Positions 1 to 5,749 are shown, counted from the first letter of the stretch. The stretch: DNA of 5,863 nucleotides from Parachlamydiaceae bacterium (GCA_003164155.1 PLSG01000379.1:9264-15126); one strand, 5' to 3'. Numbers and translations: made by a program. Notes: generated by a model from the letters alone, not told the origin.

Positions 1-82
1 TTGCCTTTGTGTGCTTCTTTGTGATAAAATCTTATAAATTCGATCCGGGAGAGAATGGAATCTACATTTTCCCTCTCCTCTT
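1..82 (-). repeat. Dispersed repeat, left copy (inverted relative to 2893-2980)
   Basis: Positions 1-46 match the reverse complement of 2930-2980 at roughly 80% identity by eye, with a few small gaps. Shared blocks include ggatcgaattt, aaagaa and cacacaaaggc. Similarity resumes after a spacer of almost equal length (19 versus 20 nt): positions 66-82 match the reverse complement of 2893-2909 at 14 of 17 bases. The copy probably continues beyond the left window edge. Together the two copies bracket the metal-transporter operon as an inverted pair. No coding capacity is evident. The family is not one I can name. Confidence 0.7.
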
Positions 83-94
83 TGAACCTTGGCG

Positions 95-100
95 TATAAT
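95..100 (+). promoter_or_regulatory. Candidate -10 box of the znu operon
   Basis: A perfect TATAAT hexamer lies about 115 bp before the chosen znuA start. No good TTGACA-like -35 element is found 16-18 bp upstream (that stretch is ccctctcctc-like), and there is no extended -10 TG. If it is a promoter it may need an activator or tolerate a weak -35. The call rests on the hexamer and its position ahead of the operon. Confidence 0.35.
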
Positions 101-111
101 TTTCCAAAATT
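98..111 (+). promoter_or_regulatory. Candidate operator: AATTTT-CC-AAAATT inverted repeat
   Basis: Two 6-nt arms (98-103 and 106-111) are perfect reverse complements around a 2-nt centre, and the left arm overlaps the candidate -10 box. A repressor site in this position would block transcription, as Fur/Zur-family metal regulators do at uptake operons. The arms are pure A/T, so chance is a real alternative, and the sequence does not match a Zur or Fur consensus I can recall. A related motif, AATTTT-C-AAAATT, occurs inside the right-hand repeat copy at 2936-2948, so this could instead be repeat-derived. Confidence 0.25.
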
Positions 112-201
112 CGCTGACCGAAAAGGTGGACAAAGCCCAAATTTCAATTGCAAAACGCCTCTAGATGCTCTACACTTAATGGAAATAACTTAAAAATAAC
201 C

Positions 202-206
202 GAGGA
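202..206 (+). promoter_or_regulatory. Ribosome binding site supporting the znuA start at 217
   Basis: GAGGA ends 10 nt before the ATG at 217. The start it supports places a typical signal peptide directly at the N-terminus. The longer reading, from TTG at 148, would put 23 polar residues ahead of the signal peptide, and its upstream region (caaagcccaaatttcaa) shows no purine-rich site. Confidence 0.5.
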
Positions 207-216
207 TACTTCATTA

Positions 217-1128
217 ATGTTACGCTATCTTTTTGACCTTTCATTTTCTGTCCTGGCCCTTTTGCTATGCGCTTCCCTTTCTAGCACAGCCGCTTTGGAG
301 GCATCTACTCCGCACGAGCGCTCTTTCACCGTATTAGTGACCGTGGCACCGCATAAGCATTTTGTGGAAAAAATTGCCGGAGATACGCTTAAAGTCATGC
401 TCATGGTACCGACTGGTTACAGCTCGCACACTTTCGAACCCTCTCCCAAGCAAATGCTTTACGCCAGCAAGGCCGATATTTGGTTTCGCCTGGGCGAGTC
501 ATTTGAGAAAAAAGCCATCACAGCCCTGCAAAGCCACAATCAGCACATCAATTCCATAGACATGCGCAACGGGCTGTCGCTAGTTGGTTCGCAATGCCAC
601 CACACTCACGACCACTCGCATAACCGCACCCATCTACACGAACATGCCCAAGACCTACATTACTGGCTAAGTCCGCGGCTGGCCAAGCAGCAGGCAATCA
701 CTATCGCCGCTGCGCTATCTACGCAGTACCCTGAACACAGTGAAAGATATGCCCAAGCACTCGAAAAACTTTTAGGCGAGCTCACCGCTTTGGACCAAGA
801 CATTGCCGCCATCTTGGAAAAGCCACACAACCCCTACATCCTGGTCTCGCACCCCGCTTACGCCTACTTTTGCCGCGACTACCATCTGAAGCAGCTGTCC
901 ATTGAATTTGAAGGAAGGGACCCTACACCTTACCAGCTGACTTTACTTTTAAACCAAGCCAAGAACTACAGCATACGCAAAATCTTTGTCCAGAAGCAGT
1001 ACAGCAATAAAGGCGCTATACTCGTGGGCAAAAAGATCGACGCCGAAGTAATCACCTTAGAGCCCTACGACGAAAACTATTTTACCAGTATGCGCCAGAT
1101 CGCCCAAAACTTTGCAAATAATCCATAG
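217..1128 (+). CDS. znuA: Zinc (or manganese) ABC transporter, periplasmic metal-binding protein
   Basis: This is the cluster A-I substrate-binding protein that captures a divalent metal in the periplasm and delivers it to the ZnuB permease. From the ATG at 217 it is 303 aa, close to the usual family length. Residues 1-27 form a signal peptide: a hydrophobic core with a cysteine but no good lipobox, and a likely signal peptidase I site near STA-A. Expected metal ligands are visible: His71 in SSHTFEP, His148 in DLHYWLSP, His212 in VSHPAYAYF and Asp285 in EPYDENYF. A loop at residues 128-143 has seven histidines, as in zinc-specific ZnuA proteins. The frame is open back to a TTG at 148, but the ATG is preferred because of its ribosome binding site and signal peptide. 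First gene of a three-gene operon, with 9 nt before the next start. Zinc is the likelier metal; manganese or iron, as proposed for chlamydial YtgA/TroA, cannot be excluded. Confidence 0.88.
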   Translation: MLRYLFDLSFSVLALLLCASLSSTAALEASTPHERSFTVLVTVAPHKHFVEKIAGDTLKVMLMVPTGYSSHTFEPSPKQMLYASKADIWFRLGESFEKKAITALQSHNQHINSIDMRNGLSLVGSQCHHTHDHSHNRTHLHEHAQDLHYWLSPRLAKQQAITIAAALSTQYPEHSERYAQALEKLLGELTALDQDIAAILEKPHNPYILVSHPAYAYFCRDYHLKQLSIEFEGRDPTPYQLTLLLNQAKNYSIRKIFVQKQYSNKGAILVGKKIDAEVITLEPYDENYFTSMRQIAQNFANNP

Positions 1129-1137
1129 AAAGGCGAT

Positions 1138-1932
1138 ATGACAGTGAATATGAAAGATGACGACAAGTTGGCCCCATCACAATTGACTGCGAAACCGATT
1201 CTTTCATGCGAGCAGCTGAGCTTTGCCTACAACACCCATATTATATTGAAAGGGGTGTCTTTCCAGGTCAACCCTGGAGAGTACATCGCCATTATCGGAC
1301 CCAATGGCGGTGGCAAAACCACTTTGCTCAAGCTCATCATGGGATTTCTCAAGCCTTCCTCTGGAAAAATTAAAGTTTTCGGCGAAGAGCCCGCTTGCGC
1401 GCGCACAAAAATGGCCTACGTGCCCCAGATGTTGCGCTTTGATAGGCAATTCCCTATATCGGTCATGGAACTTGTGCTTTCCGGCCGCCTTTCGCGCCTG
1501 CCCTGGCACGGCATCTACCGAGAGGCCGATAAGCTAGCGGCCTGGGAAGCGCTGGAAAAAGTCGGATTAGCTGACTATAGTCAATACCCTTTTGGAAATT
1601 TATCGGGTGGGCAGGCCCAGCGCGCGCTGATCGCCAGAGCACTAGTCAGCGAACCTCAACTTCTCCTGCTAGACGAGCCTACAGCTAGCGTGGATTCTCA
1701 AGCCCAAGCCGATATTCACGCCATTTTAGACAAGCTATGCGGACAAATCACAATGCTGATGGTCACACACGATTTGCAAACCGCCATAGACAAAGTGCAA
1801 AGGGTGTTTTGTGTACAAGGCGGGCTTTTAAACTTAAAGCCTCAAGAAGTTTGCGAACACTTTGCTTTAGGACTCTACCACCGGCCATTGATCAACCTGC
1901 CAAACAACCCTACAAGTCAAAATAAACTATGA
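1138..1932 (+). CDS. znuC: Zinc/manganese ABC transporter, ATP-binding protein
   Basis: The cytoplasmic ATPase that powers metal import with the adjacent permease. All nucleotide-binding motifs are intact in the 264-aa product: Walker A GPNGGGKT at 54-61, Q-loop Gln97 in VPQ, signature LSGGQ at 155-159, Walker B LLLLDE at 175-180, D-loop SVD at 184-186 and switch His211 in THDL. The fold spans roughly residues 20-235, and the rest is a short variable tail. The ATG at 1138 has AAAGG 4 nt upstream, which is rather close; an in-frame ATG at 1150 would remove only four residues. The gene begins 9 nt after the binding-protein stop and its TGA overlaps the next ATG, so it is co-transcribed and probably translationally coupled to the permease. 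Membership of the metal-chelate (ZnuC/MntB/TroB) group rests on both sequence and context. Confidence 0.93.
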   Translation: MTVNMKDDDKLAPSQLTAKPILSCEQLSFAYNTHIILKGVSFQVNPGEYIAIIGPNGGGKTTLLKLIMGFLKPSSGKIKVFGEEPACARTKMAYVPQMLRFDRQFPISVMELVLSGRLSRLPWHGIYREADKLAAWEALEKVGLADYSQYPFGNLSGGQAQRALIARALVSEPQLLLLDEPTASVDSQAQADIHAILDKLCGQITMLMVTHDLQTAIDKVQRVFCVQGGLLNLKPQEVCEHFALGLYHRPLINLPNNPTSQNKL

Positions 1933-2765
1933 TCTCCTTCTTTGAAGCTTTGCAGACCAATCCCCTACTAGTCACAGCCTTGATAGCCGGCTTGGCCGCT
2001 TCGGTGATCAGCGGGATCATCGGCTCCTACGTGGTGGTAAAAAGAATCACCTTCATCGGAGGCAGCATTTCCCATTCGGTCATAGGAGGCATCGGCTTCT
2101 GCCTATGGCTAGAGCGCACTCAAGACTTGAGTTGGGCCTCCCCTTTGGTGGGCGCGCTTTTTGCCGCCGTGTTCTCCGCCCTCATCGTGGGATGGACCCA
2201 TCTGCGCTACAGGGAAAGGGAGGATTCGGTCATCGCCGCCATCTGGTCGATTGGCGTGGCCGCAGGTATGCTGTTCATTTCCCAGACTCCCGGATACAGC
2301 GTAGATCTTTCCAACCTCCTGGTGGGCAACATCCTGTGGGTGACCCCTTTTGATCTGTATGTCTTATACGGTCTGGATGCTTTTGTTGTTCTGACTGTCC
2401 TGTGCATGCATAAGCGTTTTTTAGCGGTGTGCTTCGATGAAGACCAGGCGCAGCTGCAAGGCATCAATGTGCCGGCGCTGTACATACTGCTGCTGGTGCT
2501 GATCGCCGTTTCCATCGTACTGCTAATCCAAGTCGTCGGTGTGATCTTAGTCATGACCATGCTGACTATCCCCGCGGCCATTGCCAATATCTTTACCAAG
2601 CGCCTTTCGCACATGATGCTCATCGGCATGGGACTTAGCGCCATTTTCTGCGTTTTGGGCACCTATTTGGCTTACGAATTCGACTGGCCAACCGGCTCGA
2701 CCATTGCCTTGATCGCCGGCATGGTTTACGTAGCTTCCTTGCTTACCTCGCGCAAACGCACCTGA
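1929..2765 (+). CDS. znuB: Zinc/manganese ABC transporter, membrane permease
   Basis: Inner-membrane channel subunit of the ABC-3 family (ZnuB/TroC/MntB type), which forms a dimer that accepts metal from the binding protein. The 278-aa product is almost entirely hydrophobic, with about eight likely membrane segments: near residues 13-36, 48-60, 71-89, 100-117, 140-160, 183-220 (long, probably two helices), 227-249 and 254-272. Family-typical stretches include SGIIGSYVVVKR near residue 28, the GGSISHSVIGGIG region at 44-56, and VGVILVMTMLTIPAAIA at 203-219. It ends in a basic cytosolic tail (SRKRT). The start codon overlaps the ATPase stop in ATGA (1929-1932), a typical sign of translational coupling. 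It closes the operon; no canonical terminator with a U-tract follows it. Confidence 0.92.
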   Translation: MISFFEALQTNPLLVTALIAGLAASVISGIIGSYVVVKRITFIGGSISHSVIGGIGFCLWLERTQDLSWASPLVGALFAAVFSALIVGWTHLRYREREDSVIAAIWSIGVAAGMLFISQTPGYSVDLSNLLVGNILWVTPFDLYVLYGLDAFVVLTVLCMHKRFLAVCFDEDQAQLQGINVPALYILLLVLIAVSIVLLIQVVGVILVMTMLTIPAAIANIFTKRLSHMMLIGMGLSAIFCVLGTYLAYEFDWPTGSTIALIAGMVYVASLLTSRKRT

Positions 2766-2819
2766 TCCCTTCTTTCTTCAACAAATGCTTGAGAAAACTA
2801 GTCTTGTGGCCATCAAATA

Positions 2820-2883
2820 CCTCCTCTGAGATCTCTGTGGTAAAAAATTTCTAGCACAGAGATCACAGAGAACACAGAGGAGG
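2820..2883. repeat. Large imperfect palindrome with CACAGAG tandem 9-mers
   Basis: An outer 9-bp arm pair (2820-2828 with 2875-2883, cctcctctg/cagaggagg) encloses an inner 10-bp pair (2830-2839 with 2855-2864, gatctctgtg/cacagagatc) and a 15-nt A/T-rich loop. The right side carries an extra 10 nt (2865-2874). That side is also a tandem array of three 9-mers, CACAGAG plus two bases, at 2855-2863, 2864-2872 and 2873-2881. It lies 54 bp after the permease stop, in the convergent gap with the F-box gene. No U-tract follows on either strand, so it is not a canonical intrinsic terminator, although as RNA it could form a strong hairpin. I recall similar CTCTGTG-type intergenic tracts from unrelated bacteria but cannot assign a family. 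Confidence 0.75.
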
Positions 2884-2892
2884 GTAGATAAG

Positions 2893-2980
2893 AAGAGAAC
2901 AGGTAAAATGGAAAAGTCTAAGCATTCTTGGATCGAATTTTCAAAATTTTTAACGCAAAGAAACACACAAAGGCGCAAAG
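2893..2980 (+). repeat. Dispersed repeat, right copy (inverted partner of 1-82)
   Basis: This copy runs opposite to the one at the left window edge; shared blocks are 2893-2909 and 2930-2980. It contains a small palindrome, AATTTT-C-AAAATT, at 2936-2948 and ends in a CGCAAAG-rich tract. That tract continues past the matched region as a tandem pair of GCGCAAAGA 9-mers at 2973-2981 and 2982-2990. The minus strand gives an open frame of 95 codons across this and the adjacent palindrome, but its product (LCVFLCV, LCVLCDLCA) is simply the 9-nt repeat read as three-residue units. Confidence 0.7.
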
Positions 2981-2993
2981 AGCGCAAAGAAGG

Positions 2994-3016
2994 ATCAGAA
3001 AAGATTTCTTCCTGAT
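2994..3016 (-). terminator. Weak candidate terminator hairpin after the F-box gene
   Basis: Immediately after the F-box stop codon the minus strand can pair ATCAG (3016-3012) with CTGAT (2998-2994), plus a short inner AAG/CTT helix. It is followed by ccttcttt, a poor U-tract. The stem is short and AT-rich. Position is the main support, and it may be chance. Confidence 0.25.
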
Positions 3017-3652
3017 TTAATCTCCAAACATGCGCTTTAGAACCCGAGCTACTAGCTGGGAACATGTTGAAGCGCTTCTAGGCATACCGGGAGCAATTGA
3101 CGGCAAAACAGTTACCTCATATGTCATGGTTATCGTGGGATACTGTCCAAAGCGTGCACGAGCTTCTGCATCTTCACGTTGGAGTTTTTCTTCATGTTCA
3201 CGAGATTGATCCATAGATCGCCCCGCTTGAACCAAAAGCGCAAATGCTGCTTTTAAACTCACATTACTGGTAGGTCTTAGTGTAAGCCTGCTATTTTGTG
3301 GAGCAACAACCTCACTTATGGTACGCGTATGCCAGTTGCTATGGCGATACGCTAAACCATCATTTATGAGCCTTTGTCTCCACACCTCGGAAACGTTGGT
3401 TTTTTGATTCATTATTGTACAAGTCTTTGCTAAGCGCAGCAAACTGCGATAGTCTAAATAAGCGAACATGTGAGTATTTAAAACATTTGGCAATCGACAA
3501 AAGACCGTTCGCGACGAAGAGGCATATCCTCCCCACGTGAGCAAAAGTATCGGTTTTTTGCCAAATTCATTTTTTGCCATGCTCCTAAGGATTAACTCTA
3601 ATCTGAACAGACCTCTATCACAAACATCTGTAGAAGAACAACTACTTGCCAT
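3017..3652 (-). CDS. F-box domain protein, candidate secreted host-directed effector
   Basis: A 211-aa protein with an F-box-like domain at residues 54-97. The conserved pattern is visible: L54-P55, M62-F63, Y65-L66, L71-L72, C78, and V90-W91-R92 followed by a basic stretch and SNW near residue 106, as in eukaryotic F-box proteins. In eukaryotes this domain binds SKP1 and links substrates to a cullin ubiquitin ligase. The bacterial versions I know of belong to host-associated species, where they act as effectors or candidates. The Ser/Thr-rich N-terminus (MASSCSSTDV) with no hydrophobic signal peptide would suit type III secretion. Residues 147-168 are highly charged (SREHEEKLQREDAEARARF) and probably helical or coiled coil. 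The remaining C-terminus (169-211) matches nothing I recognise, and no substrate-recruiting repeats (LRR, WD40, ankyrin) are present. The start at 3652 has only a weak GAG upstream; Met25 at 3580 has AGGAG but just 1 nt away. It is monocistronic, downstream of the groEL terminator. The F-box call is fairly sure, the effector role inferred. Confidence 0.75.
   Translation of the reverse strand: MASSCSSTDVCDRGLFRLELILRSMAKNEFGKKPILLLTWGGYASSSRTVFCRLPNVLNTHMFAYLDYRSLLRLAKTCTIMNQKTNVSEVWRQRLINDGLAYRHSNWHTRTISEVVAPQNSRLTLRPTSNVSLKAAFALLVQAGRSMDQSREHEEKLQREDAEARARFGQYPTITMTYEVTVLPSIAPGMPRSASTCSQLVARVLKRMFGD
3362..3493 (-). other. F-box-like domain coding segment
   Basis: Residues 54-97 of the preceding protein. 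Aligned by eye with the SKP2-type consensus (LPdeLl..If..L....Ll+l..vC+.W......lW), it keeps LP, the hydrophobic position before Phe, the paired leucines, the central cysteine and the terminal Val-Trp. It lacks the common Trp after the cysteine, having Ile-Met at 80-81. Confidence 0.7.
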
Positions 3653-3660
3653 ATTACAAA

Positions 3661-3790
3661 CTCATTTTTAAATTTCGATAAATAAAGACAAGAATAATCT
3701 ACACCATCAGGTCTTTTACTACAACAAATTAAATTCATATACACAAACAAAAAGACAGCAACCATAAAACAACTTCATTAAAATTATTAG
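3661..3790. other. AT-rich intergenic block upstream of the F-box gene
   Basis: 32 of 130 bases are G or C (about 25%), against roughly half in the flanking genes. The block ends abruptly at a GC-rich GCGGCCGC at 3793-3800. It should contain the promoter of the F-box gene, but on the minus strand I see no hexamer pair with good spacing that I would defend. No ORF, RNA gene or clear repeat was found here. The composition fits foreign or regulatory DNA. Confidence 0.6.
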
Positions 3791-3848
3791 TAGCGGCCGC
3801 GCTTGCTAATCAGATCATTGGGATTTAACTTGAATTCGAAGTAGGTAC

Positions 3849-3914
3849 ATGGGAAGGATAGAAGAAACGGTTACAGTAGCCGAAATTTTGACCGAAAAGC
3901 TAAACGAGGCTTAA
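3849..3914 (+). CDS. Possible 21-codon small ORF, unrecognised
   Basis: ATG at 3849 with GTAGG 4 nt upstream opens a 21-codon frame (MGRIEETVTVAEILTEKLNEA) that ends in TAA. The product is acidic and could form an amphipathic helix, which gives it a more protein-like look than random sequence. It is the only gene candidate in the 425-bp gap and points away from its neighbour genes. It could equally be the remnant of a lost gene or chance. No function can be assigned. Confidence 0.15.
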   Translation: MGRIEETVTVAEILTEKLNEA

Positions 3915-3925
3915 ACCCCTACGGC

Positions 3926-3966
3926 AAAAAAAATGCCCGCGCTCTGCGTGGGCAGAACCGGGCATT
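3926..3966 (-). terminator. Rho-independent terminator of the groES-groEL operon
   Basis: On the minus strand an 8-bp arm AATGCCCG (3966-3959) pairs with CGGGCATT (3939-3932). A second helix inside it, TCTGC/GCAGA with a CCAC loop, stacks close by. The arm is followed directly by a run of eight Ts (3933-3926 on the minus strand, overlapping the last two stem bases). It is a textbook intrinsic terminator, 111 nt after the groEL stop, and it separates the chaperonin operon from the F-box gene on the same strand. Confidence 0.9.
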
Positions 3967-4013
3967 ATATAGAGAGAAGGGACAGAGAACAAGTTAAGGA
4001 CCACGCCCGTCAC

Positions 4014-4067
4014 CTGCTCATCTTGCCTTTAATCCGGTTCCTCCGGAGTTAAAGGCAAGACGAGCAG
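4014..4067 (-). other. Long hairpin in the groEL 3' UTR
   Basis: Arms of 19 nt (4014-4032 and 4049-4067) are reverse complements except at 4020/4061. Read as plus-strand RNA that pair is A-C, but in the groEL transcript it is G-U, so the helix is unbroken only on the minus strand. The loop adds a second 5-bp helix (TCCGG/CCGGA) capped by AGGAA, with one bulged base. It starts 10 nt after the groEL stop and has no U-tract, so termination is left to the hairpin at 3926-3966. It may protect the mRNA 3' end or bind a factor; this is inference. Confidence 0.75.
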
Positions 4068-4077
4068 CTTGCCAGTT

Positions 4078-5712
4078 TTAGTAGTCCATGCCGCCATGGT
4101 TGTGGCCGGCGCCAGCCGCAGCTGGTTTTTCATCTTGTACATCGGCAATGATCGCTTCTGTAGTCCAGAGCATCGCAGCTATCGAAGCCGCGTTTTCTAG
4201 GGCACAACGCGCTACTTTAGCAGGATCTAGAATACCCGCTTTGATCATATCGACATACTCGCCTGTGAGGGCATTATAGCCATGCGTCTCGGGAAGTTTT
4301 TCCACTTCTTGCAAGATGATGGAGCCTTCTTGGCCGGCGTTTTCGACAATCAGACGGAAAGGCGCAGAAAGCGCTTTAGCGATGATTTTAGCACCAGTTC
4401 TCTGATCGCCTTCCAAAGTCTCGGCCAATTTTAGCACCGCAGGGATGCAGCGCACGAAAGCGATGCCGCCACCTGGCAAGGTGCCTTCGGCCACAGCAGC
4501 TGCTGTAGCATGCTGCGCATCGTCTACGCGGTCTTTCTTTTCTTTCATCTCGAGCTCTGTAGCTGCTCCCACGCGGATCACGGCAATCCCGCCAGCTAGT
4601 TTAGCCAGACGCTCTTGCAATTTTTCGCGATCGTAATCAGAAGTAGCTTCTTCAATTTGACGGCGCAGCTGGGCAATGCGGTCTTTGATACCCGACTTAT
4701 TGCCGCCACCTTCTACTAGGGTCGTGCTGTCTTTATTGACGATGACTTTCTTTACAGTGCCCAGCATTTCGAGCGTGGTAGTTTCCAGCTTCAGCCCAAT
4801 TTCATCGGTGATGAGCTGTCCGCCAGTTACCACGGCTAGATCTTGCAGCATAGCTTTGCGACGGTCGCCAAAACCAGGCGATTTTACGGCACATACGCGC
4901 AAACCAGCTCTTAAGCGGTTAACCACGAGCGTAGCTAGAGCTTCGCCTTCTACATCTTCGGCGATGATCAGCAAAGGCTTGCCTTTTTCGGCTACAGCTT
5001 GCAGTATCGGGATCATTTCCTTGACGGTGTTGATCTTCTTTTCGTGAATCAACACATAAGCATCTTCTAGGATACACTCTTGCGTTTCAGGATTGGTCAT
5101 GAAGTAAGCTGACAGGTATCCGCGATCGAAGTTCATGCCTTCTACCACATCTAAAGTAGTTTCGAAGCCTTTGGCTTCTTCTACTGTAATTGTACCATCT
5201 TTGCCTACGCGTTCCATAGCCGTAGCGATTAGCTCGCCGATTTCTGCATCGTTGTTAGCCGATATCGTAGCTACTTGGGCGATCTCTTTTTTGTCTTGGA
5301 TCTTTTTAGCGCGTTTTTCCAGTTCTTTTACCACGAGTTTTACGGCGAGCTCTAAACCGCGTTTGAGGTCCATGGGGTTTGCTCCTGCCACGACGTTGCG
5401 CAAGCCTTCGCTGTAGATAGCTTCAGCTAGCACGGTAGCTGTAGTGGTGCCATCGCCGGCCTTATCTGCCGTCTTGTTAGCCACTTCTTTGATCATTTGA
5501 GCGCCCATGTTCTCGTGCTTATCTTCGAGTTCAATCTCTTTCGCTACGGTTACCCCGTCTTTAGTGATGTGCGGCGTGCCCCATGACTTATCGATGATCA
5601 CGTTGCGCCCTTTTGGACCTAAGGTAACTTTAACCGCATCGGCTAGAGTGCGTACGCCTTTCTGAATTTTCTGACGCGCATCTTCTCTAAATTTGATGTT
5701 CTTTGCAGCCAT
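4078..5712 (-). CDS. groEL: 60-kDa chaperonin GroEL
   Basis: Cytosolic ATP-driven chaperonin that folds proteins inside a double-ring cage capped by GroES. The 544-aa product is full length and aligns with E. coli numbering: LGPKGRNV at 31-38, GDGTTT with Asp87 (nucleotide/Mg binding), catalytic Asp398 in RVDDAQHAT, and LPGGG at 412-416. The apical domain spans about residues 190-375. Several blocks are nearly identical to chlamydial GroEL as I remember it, and the groES neighbour marks it as the main GroEL rather than a stand-alone paralogue. AAGGAG lies 10 nt before the ATG, and the gene starts 37 nt after the groES stop. Oddities are a short tail ending GHNHGGMDY in place of a long GGM repeat, and two tryptophans, at 44 and 516 (MLWTTEA), where E. 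coli GroEL has none. Transcription ends at the terminator at 3926-3966. Heat-shock control elements would lie upstream of groES, outside the window. Confidence 0.98.
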   Translation of the reverse strand: MAAKNIKFREDARQKIQKGVRTLADAVKVTLGPKGRNVIIDKSWGTPHITKDGVTVAKEIELEDKHENMGAQMIKEVANKTADKAGDGTTTATVLAEAIYSEGLRNVVAGANPMDLKRGLELAVKLVVKELEKRAKKIQDKKEIAQVATISANNDAEIGELIATAMERVGKDGTITVEEAKGFETTLDVVEGMNFDRGYLSAYFMTNPETQECILEDAYVLIHEKKINTVKEMIPILQAVAEKGKPLLIIAEDVEGEALATLVVNRLRAGLRVCAVKSPGFGDRRKAMLQDLAVVTGGQLITDEIGLKLETTTLEMLGTVKKVIVNKDSTTLVEGGGNKSGIKDRIAQLRRQIEEATSDYDREKLQERLAKLAGGIAVIRVGAATELEMKEKKDRVDDAQHATAAAVAEGTLPGGGIAFVRCIPAVLKLAETLEGDQRTGAKIIAKALSAPFRLIVENAGQEGSIILQEVEKLPETHGYNALTGEYVDMIKAGILDPAKVARCALENAASIAAMLWTTEAIIADVQDEKPAAAGAGHNHGGMDY

Positions 5713-5749
5713 GTTCTGATAACTCCTTATGAGGTATTAACTTAATTGA

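Noticed and set aside
148..216. TTG start giving a 23-residue extension of the binding protein
   Set aside because: It would bury the signal peptide, lacks a ribosome binding site, and the ATG at 217 is better on both counts.
2207..2662. 151-codon open frame on the minus strand inside the permease gene
   Set aside because: Met/Ser/Thr-rich product with no domain, wholly antisense to an intact, well-supported membrane protein gene.
2820..2883. Palindrome as an intrinsic terminator of the znu operon
   Set aside because: The stem is strong but no run of Ts follows on either strand; kept as a repeat only.
2778..3065. 95-codon open frame on the minus strand
   Set aside because: It runs straight through both intergenic repeats; its Cys/Leu-rich sequence is the 9-nt repeat read in threes, and its start lies inside the F-box gene.
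3793..3837. GCGGCCGC (NotI) and GAATTC (EcoRI) sites close together, suggesting a cloning linker
   Set aside because: The surrounding bases show no polylinker or vector sequence, and each site alone can occur by chance.
3653..4077. tRNA, CRISPR array or attachment site in the longest gene-free stretch
   Set aside because: No cloverleaf or T-loop motif, no regularly spaced direct repeats, and no duplicated core sequence were seen.
5713..5749. CIRCE/HrcA operator or a separate groEL promoter between groES and groEL
   Set aside because: The 37-bp gap holds only the ribosome binding site; no TTAGCACTC-type inverted repeat is present. It could lie upstream of groES, outside the window.
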